In this document: piece by piece, positions 52,913 to 61,588 of the stretch
Position numbering within the stretch: the first letter of the stretch is position 1
Layout: every line of letters begins with the position of its first letter
Assembly (NCBI RefSeq): GCF_015668195.1
Contig: NZ_JADPFC010000005.1
Span: 62,001-126,000 of the forward strand
Reading direction: 5' to 3'
DNA length: 64,000 nucleotides
Source: Romboutsia_C sp015668195
GTDB lineage: Bacteria; Bacillota; Clostridia; Peptostreptococcales; Peptostreptococcaceae
The notes under the pieces: generated by a model
Databases searched by the model: none
The model's input: only the letters and a program-made list of their open reading frames with translations
What the model was told of the DNA's origin: nothing
Translations under genes and position numbers: made by a program

Positions 52913-54289
52913 ATGGCATTAAAAGCTTTAGATATATTCAAATTAACACCAAAGAAAAACTGTAAGGACTGTGGATTTCCAACTTGTATGGCTTTCTGTA
53001 TGAAAGTTGCATCAGGAGCAGTAGAGGTAGAAAAGTGTCCACATATGTCTGATGAGGCATTAGCAAAATTATCAGAAGCAACTGCACCATTAATGAGAGG
53101 TGTAAAAGTTGGAGCTGGAAATTCTGAATATGAATTAGGAGCAGAAACTGTATTATTTAGACATGAAAAAACATTAGTAAATAGAAATAGATTTGCAGTA
53201 GCATTCTGTGAATGTATGACTGATGAGCAAGTAGATGCAAAACTTGCTAACATGAAAGCTGTTGACTACGTAAGAATAGGTGAAGAAATGAGAGTTGAAA
53301 TGGCTCTAATAGAATACTTTGAAAATAAAGAAGGATTCTTAAGGGTAGTTAACAGAGTTAAAGATAGCGGATTAGATTTAGCTTACATATTAGTATGTGA
53401 AGATGCTGAAGTTGCTAAAGAAGCTGTTGAAATATTAAAAGATAAAAAACCAGTAGTATACGGAGCTACTAAAGACAACTATCAAGCTATGATAGATGTA
53501 GTTAAAGGAGATAAGTTAGCTTTAGGTGTTAAAGCATCTAGTTTAGAGGAATTGTACTCTACAGTAGAAGCTATACAAGCTGCAGGATATAGAGAATTAA
53601 TATTAGATGTAACAGGAGAAAATATAAAAGATACATTTACAAATGCTGTTCAAGTTAGAAGAATAGCATTAAAAGAACAAGACAGAACATTCGGATACCC
53701 ATCAATAGTATTTGCAAATAAATTAGCTAAAGAAAATCCTAATATGGAAGTTGCTTTATCATCTGTATTCACAGTTAAATACGGTTCTATAATCGTAATA
53801 GATGATATAGACTATTCTAAAGCATTACCATTATTTGCTCTAAGACAAAACATATTCACTGACCCACAAAAACCAATGAGAGTTGAAACAAAAGTTTATC
53901 CAATAAATAATCCAGATAAGAATTCTCCAGTAATAGTTACTGTTGACTTCGCTTTAACTTATTTCATAGTATCGGGAGATGTAGAAAGATCTAAAGTTCC
54001 TGTACATTTAGCTATCCCAGATGCTGGAGGGTACTCAGTATTAACAGCTTGGTCTGCTGGTAAGTTTAGTGGAAGTTCTATAGCTAACTTCATAAAAGAA
54101 TCTAATGTAGCAGAAATTACTGATAATAGAGATTTAATAATACCAGGTAAGGTTGCAGTTCTTAAGGGAGATATAGAAGAGGCATTACCAGGATGGAATG
54201 TAGTTATAGGACCTGAAGAATCTATGGAATTACCAAAGTTCTTAAAAGAATACAAAGCTAAGAAAGATGAAGCTTTAGCTAACGCGTAA
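52913..54289 (+). CDS. acsC: Corrinoid iron-sulfur protein, large subunit
   Basis: A 458-residue subunit. An N-terminal 4Fe-4S domain has C17, C20, C25 and C42 (KNCKDCGFPTCMAF ... KCPHM), followed by a TIM barrel and a C-terminal cobalamin-binding domain (about 325-440: LTYFIVSGDVERSKVPVHLAIPDAGGYSVLTAWSAGKFSG). It accepts the methyl group from AcsE, and the Fe-S cluster takes part in reductive reactivation by the AcsV-type protein encoded downstream. Confidence 0.96.
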   Translation: MALKALDIFKLTPKKNCKDCGFPTCMAFCMKVASGAVEVEKCPHMSDEALAKLSEATAPLMRGVKVGAGNSEYELGAETVLFRHEKTLVNRNRFAVAFCECMTDEQVDAKLANMKAVDYVRIGEEMRVEMALIEYFENKEGFLRVVNRVKDSGLDLAYILVCEDAEVAKEAVEILKDKKPVVYGATKDNYQAMIDVVKGDKLALGVKASSLEELYSTVEAIQAAGYRELILDVTGENIKDTFTNAVQVRRIALKEQDRTFGYPSIVFANKLAKENPNMEVALSSVFTVKYGSIIVIDDIDYSKALPLFALRQNIFTDPQKPMRVETKVYPINNPDKNSPVIVTVDFALTYFIVSGDVERSKVPVHLAIPDAGGYSVLTAWSAGKFSGSSIANFIKESNVAEITDNRDLIIPGKVAVLKGDIEEALPGWNVVIGPEESMELPKFLKEYKAKKDEALANA

Positions 54290-54308
54290 TATTAAAATCA
54301 ATAACATA

Positions 54309-54363
54309 TGCTAGTCAATGAACTACATATACTCAAATAGAGGTATATAGTGAATTGGCTAGT
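54309..54363. repeat. Imperfect intercistronic stem-loop between acsC and acsE
   Basis: CTAGTCAATGAACTACATATAC and GTATATAGTGAATTGGCTAG pair with bulges around a loop of about 10 bases. No T-run follows. It is the third T-less hairpin inside this cluster. Confidence 0.65.
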
Positions 54364-54415
54364 ATAAAATTTAACGAAAAAGACTTTTAGAGTCTAATTA
54401 AGGGGGATAATTACT

Positions 54416-55228
54416 ATGGAAAAGTTCATGATAATAGGGGAAAGAATACACTGTATATCACCAGTAATAAGAAAAGCATTAGAAGAAAGAAATCCAGAGC
54501 CAATACTTAAAAGAGCTAAAGAGCAATTAGAAGCAGGAGCTCACTATATAGATTTTAATATAGGGCCAGCTGAAAGAGATGGAGAAGAGTTAATGACTTG
54601 GGGAGTTCAATTACTTCAAAAAGAATTTAACAATGTTCCATTAGCATTAGATACTGCTAATAGAAAAGCTATAGAAGCAGGTCTTAAAGTTTACAATCCT
54701 ATAAATGGTAAAGCTATAATAAACTCTGCAGACGCAGGTGGAAGAATAGATTTAATAGACTTAGCAGGAGAATACCAAGCTAAAGTAATAGCTTTATGTG
54801 CTAAAGAAGGTATACCAAAGGATAATGATGAGCGTATGGCTTACTGTCAAGAAATGTTAGAAAGAGGTTTAATGGCTGGATTAGAGCCAGAAGACATGTT
54901 ATTTGACCCATTATGCTTAGTTATAAAAGGTATGCAAGATCAACAAATGGACGTTTTAGAATCTATAAGAATGATGACTGAAATGGGATTATTAACTACA
55001 GGTGGATTATCTAACGTATCTAATGGTTGTCCAAAGCATGTTAGACCAATACTTGATAGTACTTGGCTTGCAATGGCAATGGCAAATGGATTTAGTTCAG
55101 CTATAGTAAACCCATGTGACGAAGAAATAATGAGAACAGTAAAATCTTGTGACATAATAAGAAATGCCTCTTTATATGCTGACTCATATTTAGAGCTTAA
55201 TGAAGGTGGATTTGCATTTAATGCATAA
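54416..55228 (+). CDS. acsE: Methyltetrahydrofolate:corrinoid/iron-sulfur protein methyltransferase
   Basis: A 270-residue pterin-binding TIM barrel that moves the methyl group from methyl-THF to the cobalt of the CoFeSP. The start reads MIIGERIHCISPVIRKALEERN after MEKF, with GAHYIDFNIGPAERDGEE and the catalytic/folate Asn-bearing SNVSNGCPKH-type segment. Correct family length. AAGGGGGATAATTACT precedes the ATG. Confidence 0.96.
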   Translation: MEKFMIIGERIHCISPVIRKALEERNPEPILKRAKEQLEAGAHYIDFNIGPAERDGEELMTWGVQLLQKEFNNVPLALDTANRKAIEAGLKVYNPINGKAIINSADAGGRIDLIDLAGEYQAKVIALCAKEGIPKDNDERMAYCQEMLERGLMAGLEPEDMLFDPLCLVIKGMQDQQMDVLESIRMMTEMGLLTTGGLSNVSNGCPKHVRPILDSTWLAMAMANGFSSAIVNPCDEEIMRTVKSCDIIRNASLYADSYLELNEGGFAFNA

Positions 55229-55269
55229 TAAAGAAAAGAGATAAGAAGCTTAAAAAGGGGGAAAATAGA

Positions 55270-57396
55270 GTGAATTTATATAATACTATTTTTAATGGTT
55301 CAGAACAAGCTTTGGCTGCTGCTAAAGGCGCTGTAAGCGAAGCAATAGAAAAACATGGAAGAGAACATAACGTAGCATTTCCTGATACTGCATATTCATT
55401 ACCTTGTATATACGCAGCAACAGGACAAAAAATGAATACGTTAGGTGATTTAGAAGGTGCTTTAACTATAGTAGAAGGTTTAGTAAATAGAACTCATTTA
55501 TTAGAGCATGCACTTAATGCTGGTTTAGCTACAGCTTTATCTGCTGAAGTTATAGAAGCTGTAAAATATGCTACAATAGATGCACCATATAGTGAACCTT
55601 GTGCGGGTCATATAACTGACCCTATAATAAGATCATTAGGTGTACCTCTAGTTACAGGAGATATACCAGGGGTTGCTGTTGTACTTGGAGAATGCCCAGA
55701 TGCAGAAACTGCAGCTGAGATTATAAAAAATTACCAATCTAAAGGATTACTTACTTTCTTAGTAGGAAAAGTAATAGATCAAGCTATAGAAGCTGATGTT
55801 AAGATGGGTCTAGAACTAAGAGTTATCCCTCTAGGATATGATGTAACTTCTGTTATCCATGTTGTATCTGTAGCAGTAAGAGCAGCATTGATATTTGGAG
55901 GATTAAATCCAGGAGATTTAGCAGGATTATTAGATTATACTGCTAAGAGAGTTCCAGCATTTGTTAATGCATTTGGACCATTAAGTGAATTAGTTGTATC
56001 TTGTGGAGCTGGAGCAATAGCTTTAGGATTCCCAGTTATAACTGATCAAACAGTATTAGAAGTTCCAATGAATTTATTAACTCAAAAAGATTATGATAAG
56101 TTTGTAGCTACTTCATTAGAAGCTAGAGGAATAAAGATAAAGGTAACTGAAATACCTATACCAGTATCTTTTGCTGCTGCATTTGAAGGTGAAAGAATAA
56201 GAAAAAATGACATGTTTGCTGAATTTGGTGGAAATAAAACTGAAGCTTGGGAACTTGTTGTTAAAAAAGAATTAAGTGAAGTTGAAGACCATAAAATAGA
56301 GGTTATAGGTCCAAATATAGATGAAATAGAGTCTGACGGTGTTGTAAGATTACCACTTGCTGTTATAGTTAAAATAGCTGGTAAAGCAATGCAAGAAGAT
56401 TTCGAACCAGTTTTAGAAAGACGTTTACACTACTTCTTAAACTATATAGAAGGTGTAATGCATGTTGGTCAAAGAGATATGTCTTGGGTAAGAATATCTA
56501 AAGATGCTTTTGAAAAAGGATTCAGATTAGAGCATATAGGAGAAGTTTTATATGCTAAGATGCTAGATGAATTTGAATCAGTTGTTGATAAATGCGAAGT
56601 AACTATAGTAACTGATGCACAAAAAGTATCAGAAATGAAGGGTGAAGCTATAGATAGATATAATTCTAGAGATGAAAGATTAGCTTCATTAGTTGATGAA
56701 AGCGTTGAGGAATTCTATTCTTGTAACCTTTGTCAATCATTTGCACCTGCACACGTTTGTGTTGTTACTCCTGAAAGACTTGGATTATGTGGAGCAGTTA
56801 GCTGGTTAGATGCTAAAGCTACTAAAGAACTAGATCCAACAGGACCATGCCAACCAATAGTTAAGGGTGAATGCTTAGATGAAAGAACAGGAATATGGCA
56901 AGCAGTTAATGAAACAGTATGTGAAATATCTCAAGGTGCTGTTGAAAATGTTACATTATATTCTATATTAGAAGATCCAATGACTTCTTGCGGATGCTTC
57001 GAGTGTATATGCGGTATAATGCCAGAAGCAAATGGATTTGTTATAGTTAATAGAGAGTTCTCTGGTGAAACTCCTGTTGGTATGACATTTGGAGAATTAG
57101 CTTCTATGACAGGTGGAGGAGTTCAAACTCCAGGATTCATGGGTCACGGAAGACACTTTATATCTTCTAAGAAGTTTGCTTATGCTGAGGGTGGACCAAC
57201 TAGAATAGTTTGGATGCCAAAAGAGTTAAAAGAATATGTAGCAGATAAGTTAAATGCTAGTGTTCAAGAATTAACAGGTATAGAAAACTTTACAGATATG
57301 ATATGTGATGAAACTATAGCTAGTGATTCTGAAGGAGTATTAGCATTCTTAGAGGAAAAAGGTCATCCAGCTTTAGCAATGGAATGTGTAATGTAA
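55270..57396 (+). CDS. acsB: Acetyl-CoA synthase (CODH/ACS), A-cluster subunit
   Basis: A 708-residue enzyme that joins the methyl group, CO and CoA into acetyl-CoA. A-cluster ligands are all present and correctly spaced: C485, C488, C497 and C507 for the 4Fe-4S, and C574-G-C576 for the distal nickel. The N-terminal helical/Rossmann domain that contacts CODH is present, so the protein is not the shortened form. GTG is the start, behind AAGGGGGA. It is the last catalytic gene before gcvH. Confidence 0.97.
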   Translation: MNLYNTIFNGSEQALAAAKGAVSEAIEKHGREHNVAFPDTAYSLPCIYAATGQKMNTLGDLEGALTIVEGLVNRTHLLEHALNAGLATALSAEVIEAVKYATIDAPYSEPCAGHITDPIIRSLGVPLVTGDIPGVAVVLGECPDAETAAEIIKNYQSKGLLTFLVGKVIDQAIEADVKMGLELRVIPLGYDVTSVIHVVSVAVRAALIFGGLNPGDLAGLLDYTAKRVPAFVNAFGPLSELVVSCGAGAIALGFPVITDQTVLEVPMNLLTQKDYDKFVATSLEARGIKIKVTEIPIPVSFAAAFEGERIRKNDMFAEFGGNKTEAWELVVKKELSEVEDHKIEVIGPNIDEIESDGVVRLPLAVIVKIAGKAMQEDFEPVLERRLHYFLNYIEGVMHVGQRDMSWVRISKDAFEKGFRLEHIGEVLYAKMLDEFESVVDKCEVTIVTDAQKVSEMKGEAIDRYNSRDERLASLVDESVEEFYSCNLCQSFAPAHVCVVTPERLGLCGAVSWLDAKATKELDPTGPCQPIVKGECLDERTGIWQAVNETVCEISQGAVENVTLYSILEDPMTSCGCFECICGIMPEANGFVIVNREFSGETPVGMTFGELASMTGGGVQTPGFMGHGRHFISSKKFAYAEGGPTRIVWMPKELKEYVADKLNASVQELTGIENFTDMICDETIASDSEGVLAFLEEKGHPALAMECVM

Positions 57397-57420
57397 TCAA
57401 CTAATAAGGGGGATAATCAA

Positions 57421-57795
57421 ATGAAAGTTATACCAAGTTTAAGATATTCAGATAAACATACATGGGTTAGAGTGGAAGGAGAATTTGCTTATATAGGAAT
57501 AACTGATTTCGCTCAAGATCAATTAGGAGAAATATTATTTGTTGAAATGCCAGAACTTGAAGATGAATTAACTCAAGGTGAAGAATTTGGTGTTGTTGAA
57601 TCTTCAAAAGTAGCATCTGACTTAATAGCTCCTATATCTGGTGAAGTTGTTGAAATAAATGAAAAATTAGATGATGAGCCAGAGTATGTAAATGAAGATG
57701 CATATGATGCATGGATAGTAAAAGTTAAAATATCTGATGCAGATGAATTAGAAAACTTATTAACTGCTGAGAAATACGAAGCTATAGCTGAGTAG
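57421..57795 (+). CDS. gcvH: Glycine cleavage system H protein
   Basis: A 124-residue lipoyl carrier. The lipoylated lysine is K63 in FGVVESSKVASDLIAP; YSDKHTWVRVEG at the start and EDAYDAWIVKVK near the end are typical. Glycine cleavage P and T genes are not in the window; only its reductase (lpd) is, eight kilobases upstream in the same cluster. AAGGGGGA precedes the ATG. A hairpin terminator follows. Confidence 0.95.
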   Translation: MKVIPSLRYSDKHTWVRVEGEFAYIGITDFAQDQLGEILFVEMPELEDELTQGEEFGVVESSKVASDLIAPISGEVVEINEKLDDEPEYVNEDAYDAWIVKVKISDADELENLLTAEKYEAIAE

Positions 57796-57803
57796 TTATA
57801 AAT

Positions 57804-57849
57804 AAGGAGTACAGAAGATTTAGTAAATCTAAAACATCTGTACTCCTTT
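57804..57849 (+). terminator. Terminator-like hairpin after gcvH
   Basis: AAGGAGTACAGA (57804-57815) pairs with TCTGTACTCCTT (57837-57848) around an inner AGATTTAGTAAATCT stem. The T-run is short. It is likely the end of the main Wood-Ljungdahl transcript. Confidence 0.72.
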
Positions 57850-57917
57850 GATTTTATACAAAATAAATGTAGTAAATTTTATTAAATTTAAGGCATAGGT
57901 TTTTAAATTGATAGTAC

Positions 57918-57993
57918 TATAATTTTACACACAAAAGATACTTATAATATTATGAATTTGAGTACTTATAAGTTGGATTAGGGTAAAATTATA
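57918..57993. repeat. Long-range inverted repeat in the acsV leader
   Basis: TATAATTTTAC (57918-57928) and GTAAAATTATA (57983-57993) are exact complements enclosing 54 bases that include ACTTATAATATT and ACTTATAAGT. It may fold into a leader structure or be an operator pair. No known riboswitch motif is seen. Confidence 0.45.
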
Positions 57994-58020
57994 CTATATA
58001 ACATATTGGGGGATAGGTAT

Positions 58021-59961
58021 ATGATTAGAGTAAATTTTAAGTCGCACAATAAAGAAGTTATATGCAGTAAAGGAGAAAATTTATTAGAAATAGCAAGAAA
58101 TAATAAAATATTTATAGATGCTCCATGTAACGGAAACGTGTCTTGTGGGAAATGTAAGGTTAAGCTATTAAAAGGAAAAGTAGATACAGAAAAAACACTA
58201 CATATAAAAGATGAAGAATGGGAACAAGGATATATACTCGCATGTAATACTAAAGTAATAGAAGATATAGAAATAGAAGTTCCATCAAAATTATCTTCAT
58301 CTATGCATGGTATGAAAATAGAAGGTAGCGATAAGAAAAAAGACCAGGAAATATTTGATAGAGCAAAAAAAATAATAGAAGATAATAATTTTGATTTTAA
58401 AACTAATATAGAAAAAACATATATAGAATTAGATAAACCAACTATAGATGATAATATATGTGATATTGATAGAATAGAGAGATATGTTAGAAATAATTTA
58501 GGATATGATGAAATAGATTATACAGTAGAGTTACTTAGAAAAGTTCCAGAGGTTATAAGAGAAAGTGATTTTAATGTAACTATAACTTATGTTAAGAAGA
58601 AGAATAAAATAACTATATTAAATATAGAACCAGGGAACAATGAAAATCAATTATATGGAGTAGCCATAGATATAGGAACTACATCAGTCGTAGTATGTTT
58701 AGTAGATTTATATTCAAAAGAGATTGTAGATAAGGCATCATCAGGTAATGCACAAATAAAGTATGGTGCAGATGTTATACATAGAATTATATACTCAACA
58801 AAGAAAAATGGACTTAAGCATTTAAGAGATGCTGTTATAGACGAAACTATAAACCCATTATTAGAATCTATCTATATTAAAAATAATATAGATAAAGATA
58901 ATGTAGTAAGCCTTGTAATAGCAGGAAATACAACTATGTCTAGTTTATTTTTAGGAGTTCACACAGATTATTTAAGACAAGAACCATTTATACCTCCATT
59001 TTTAAAATCACCAAAATTAATAGGCAAGGATATAGGCTTAAATGTAAATGACAGTGCTTATATATTCTTAGCACCATCAGTAGCTAGTTATGTAGGAGGA
59101 GATATTACAGCAGGGGTATTATCAGCTGGAATATGGACAAGTGAAGAAAATATATTATTTATAGATTTAGGAACTAATGGAGAAATTGTATTTGGAAATA
59201 AAGATTATATGATGAGCTGTGCTTGTTCTGCAGGTCCTGCATTTGAAGGTGGAGGTATAAGTTGTGGAATGAGAGCATCAAATGGTGCTATAGAAAAAGT
59301 TAGTATAGATAAAGAAACTTTATATCCAAAGTTATCTATTATTGGAGATGATAAACCTATTGGTATATGTGGTTCAGGAATAATAGATTTAATATGCCAA
59401 ATGTTACTTAGTGGGGTAGTAGATAGAAGAGGTAAGATAAATAAAGATTTAAACAATGACAGAATAAGATTTAATGAACATGAAATAGGGGAATACGTAT
59501 TAGCATTTAAAGAAGAGTATGGTATTGAAAATGATATAACAGTAACAGAAGTGGATATAGATAATTTTATAAGAGCTAAGGGTGCAATATATTCTGGAGC
59601 TGCAACACTAATAGAAAGCTTAGGGATGGACTTTAGTGCTATAGATAAGGTATATATAGCTGGTGGAATAGGAAATAATTTAAATATAGAAAATTCTATT
59701 TTAATAGGATTACTTCCAGATATAGAAAGAGAAAAATTTGCATATATAGGAAATAGTTCGTTAGTTGGTTCTTATCTTGCTCTTGTAAGCAAAGAGGCTA
59801 AAATGAAGCTACAAGACATAGGTAATGAAATGACTTATGTAGAATTAAGCGTATATCCAACATATATGGATGAGTTTATATCTGCATGTTTCTTACCACA
59901 TACTAATATAGAACAGTTCCCGACAGTGAAAGAATTATTAGAAAATAAAATGAAAATATAA
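58021..59961 (+). CDS. acsV: Corrinoid protein reductive activator (AcsV/RACo-like)
   Basis: A 646-residue ASKHA-type activator. The N-terminal 2Fe-2S ferredoxin domain has C36, C42, C45 and C75 (CNGNVSCGKCKVKLL ... ILACNT). A linker of about 130 residues follows, then the DUF4445/ASKHA ATPase beginning YGVAIDIGTTSVVVCLVD and continuing to GNNLNIENSILIGLLPDIERE. RACo-type proteins use ATP to lift inactive Co(II) corrinoid back to Co(I), so it should serve AcsCD. The start is ATG at 58021 behind GGGGGA; a TTG at 58006 is in frame but sits at the RBS itself. Confidence 0.9.
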   Translation: MIRVNFKSHNKEVICSKGENLLEIARNNKIFIDAPCNGNVSCGKCKVKLLKGKVDTEKTLHIKDEEWEQGYILACNTKVIEDIEIEVPSKLSSSMHGMKIEGSDKKKDQEIFDRAKKIIEDNNFDFKTNIEKTYIELDKPTIDDNICDIDRIERYVRNNLGYDEIDYTVELLRKVPEVIRESDFNVTITYVKKKNKITILNIEPGNNENQLYGVAIDIGTTSVVVCLVDLYSKEIVDKASSGNAQIKYGADVIHRIIYSTKKNGLKHLRDAVIDETINPLLESIYIKNNIDKDNVVSLVIAGNTTMSSLFLGVHTDYLRQEPFIPPFLKSPKLIGKDIGLNVNDSAYIFLAPSVASYVGGDITAGVLSAGIWTSEENILFIDLGTNGEIVFGNKDYMMSCACSAGPAFEGGGISCGMRASNGAIEKVSIDKETLYPKLSIIGDDKPIGICGSGIIDLICQMLLSGVVDRRGKINKDLNNDRIRFNEHEIGEYVLAFKEEYGIENDITVTEVDIDNFIRAKGAIYSGAATLIESLGMDFSAIDKVYIAGGIGNNLNIENSILIGLLPDIEREKFAYIGNSSLVGSYLALVSKEAKMKLQDIGNEMTYVELSVYPTYMDEFISACFLPHTNIEQFPTVKELLENKMKI

Positions 59962-60046
59962 ATATATAATTAAATAAAATTAATTGCGTTATATAGTACA
60001 AGGTGATATACTCAAAGTATATAATATATAGTGATTTGAAATCATG

Positions 60047-60097
60047 AAGGTTTCTTTATAGTATTGAAATATTAGATACTAAAAGAAGCCTTTTTTT
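60047..60097 (+). terminator. Terminator after acsV
   Basis: AAGGTTTCTTTATAGTAT (60047-60064) pairs with ATACTAAAAGAAGCCTT (60076-60092), with small bulges, and runs into seven T. Confidence 0.85.
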
Positions 60098-60183
60098 GAA
60101 GAAAATCAAAAACGTTTTCAAAAGGGTAATTATAACGCAGATAGTAATAAGTTAATATTAAGTTAAAACATGGAGGGGTTATT

Positions 60184-60369
60184 ATGTGTGAATCAGCAGC
60201 TTATGTACAAAAAGGAGATAAATTAGAAAGAATAATGGAAAATGTAGTAAGTGTAGATCCATTTGAAGGGAAAGTATACTTAACTGATTTATTAGGAGAA
60301 CAGAAAATAGTAGATGGAAGTATAAAAGAAATAAGGCTAATGGAACATAAAATAATAATAGCAGAGTAA
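60184..60369 (+). CDS. cooT: CooT-family nickel-binding protein
   Basis: A 61-residue protein beginning MCESAAYV, with the Cys2 that CooT dimers use to bind nickel, and a small beta-barrel-like body (VVSVDPFEGKVYLTDLLGEQKIVDG). Known CooT is a CODH nickel accessory protein. Length and start match. A TGGAGGGG RBS precedes it. It heads a three-gene operon and stands next to the CODH/ACS genes. Confidence 0.87.
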   Translation: MCESAAYVQKGDKLERIMENVVSVDPFEGKVYLTDLLGEQKIVDGSIKEIRLMEHKIIIAE

Positions 60370-60403
60370 AAAAATAAACATAAGAAAAACAGGGGAAGAT
60401 AGT

Positions 60404-60823
60404 ATGATAATAGCAGTTATAGATGGAATGGGTGGAGGTATAGGGGCCCAGATAGTAACAAATCTTAGAGAAGAATTGCCTTCATACATAGACATATATG
60501 CATTAGGTACCAATTCAATAGCAACGAGCTCTATGATGAAATCTCATGCAAATAGGGGAGCTACAGGAGAAAATGCAATAGTAACTTCTGTAAAGAAGGC
60601 AAACATAATAGTAGCACCAGTATCTGTTTCAATGCCAAATTCTATGATGGGTGAAGTAACTTGTAAAATAAGTGAAGCTATAGTAGATAGTGAAGCACTG
60701 AAGATATTTTTACCTATATTGCCTGAAAATATAGAGGTAGTAGGAGTAGAAAATAAGCCATTAGCGCTGTTAATAAAGGATAGTATAGATTTAATAAAGA
60801 AAGAGTTTAATATAAAAAAATAA
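60404..60823 (+). CDS. DUF3842 family protein
   Basis: A 139-residue cytosolic protein with a Rossmann-like start (MIIAVIDGMGGGIGAQIV) carrying a glycine-rich loop, and a central HANRGATGENAIVTSVKKANIIVAPVSV. It matches DUF3842, which has no known function. Its position between a CooT gene and a His-rich gene suggests nickel or CODH maturation. AGGGGA lies ahead of the ATG. Confidence 0.82.
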   Translation: MIIAVIDGMGGGIGAQIVTNLREELPSYIDIYALGTNSIATSSMMKSHANRGATGENAIVTSVKKANIIVAPVSVSMPNSMMGEVTCKISEAIVDSEALKIFLPILPENIEVVGVENKPLALLIKDSIDLIKKEFNIKK

Positions 60824-60835
60824 GGGGGAGTATAT

Positions 60836-61141
60836 ATGTTAACTAATGATAGAATAAAATTGCATCATGCAGATGATCACGATCATCCACATGGACATTG
60901 TCATGATCATTCACATCCACATACACATGGTTCAGATGGAGAAAGTAAAGATGAAAAAACTTTAAAAATATTACTACTTCATTGGGTAAATCATAATGAA
61001 AGTCATGAGGAAGGATTTAGAGAGTGGGTAGATAAGGCTAGAGCTATAGGAAAAGAAGAAACAGCTAATAGTATAGAAAAAGCTATAGAATATATGCAAA
61101 AAGCTAATGAGATGCTTGTAGAAGCTAAAAAGCATATGTAA
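60836..61141 (+). CDS. His-rich N-terminal metal-binding protein
   Basis: A 101-residue protein with 11 histidines in the first 32 residues (LHHADDHDHPHGHCHDHSHP and following). A helical body of about 65 residues follows, with further His (LHWVNHNESHEEGF). Such tracts store or pass on nickel or zinc, as in CooJ- or HypB-type proteins. It is 12 bases after the DUF3842 gene, behind AAGGGGGA. The metal is not provable; nickel is favoured by the context. Confidence 0.82.
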   Translation: MLTNDRIKLHHADDHDHPHGHCHDHSHPHTHGSDGESKDEKTLKILLLHWVNHNESHEEGFREWVDKARAIGKEETANSIEKAIEYMQKANEMLVEAKKHM

Positions 61142-61156
61142 TTAAATATAATAGAT

Positions 61157-61202
61157 ATATAGCATACTTAAAATAATTAAATTTAAAAGTATGCTATATA
61201 CT
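61157..61202. terminator. Hairpin after the cooT operon
   Basis: ATATAGCATACTT and AAGTATGCTATAT pair around an AT-rich loop of about 18 bases. No T-run follows. It is the probable end of the three-gene transcript. Confidence 0.55.
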
Positions 61203-61362
61203 TGATATGACAATAAAGTTTATATTATGTTTTTATAGTAAATTTTTTATACATCTATAATGTATATTTTAGTTTAAATTATGTAATCTATGTCCGTTGA
61301 TAATTTTAAATAAATATTATTTGGCATACTGTAAAAAAATCATAAAAATTAAAGAAAACGTA

Positions 61363-61391
61363 TTGACTAAAATTATATAAAAATATATAAT
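61363..61391 (+). promoter_or_regulatory. Promoter of the tRNA-Ser gene
   Basis: TTGACT (61363-61368) and a perfect TATAAT (61386-61391) are 17 bases apart, 30 bases before the tRNA. The region from 61203 to 61362 is AT-rich with nothing else recognisable. Confidence 0.78.
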
Positions 61392-61420
61392 AAATATGTA
61401 AATAAATACGTAATAAATAT

Positions 61421-61511
61421 GGAGAAGTACTCAAGTGGCTCAAGAGGAACCCCTGCTAAGGGTTTAGGCTGGGTAACCGGTGCGAGGGTTCGAATCCCTC
61501 CTTCTCCGCCA
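61421..61511 (+). tRNA. tRNA-Ser (anticodon GCT)
   Basis: The acceptor stem GGAGAAG/CTTCTCC, discriminator G and an encoded CCA end are all visible. The anticodon stem is AACCC/GGGTT with loop CTGCTAA (anticodon 61455-61457). It has the long variable arm of class II tRNAs and the T-loop GGTTCGAATCC. It decodes AGC and AGU. Confidence 0.97.
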
Positions 61512-61514
61512 GTA

Positions 61515-61551
61515 AAGACTATCGATTTTTTAAGCGATAGTCTTTTTTCCT
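61515..61551 (+). terminator. Terminator after tRNA-Ser
   Basis: AAGACTATCG (from about 61516) pairs with CGATAGTCTT, followed by a T-run, ending just before the ClC gene. Confidence 0.9.
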
Positions 61552-61588
61552 TTTCAGTGAATATAATATAAATGAAAGGAGTAATTTT

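Noticed and set aside
60106..60120. Possible cre-like site TGAAAACGTTTTTG (minus strand) before cooT
   Set aside because: The first half fits well, but the last two consensus positions fail; too weak to list as a feature.
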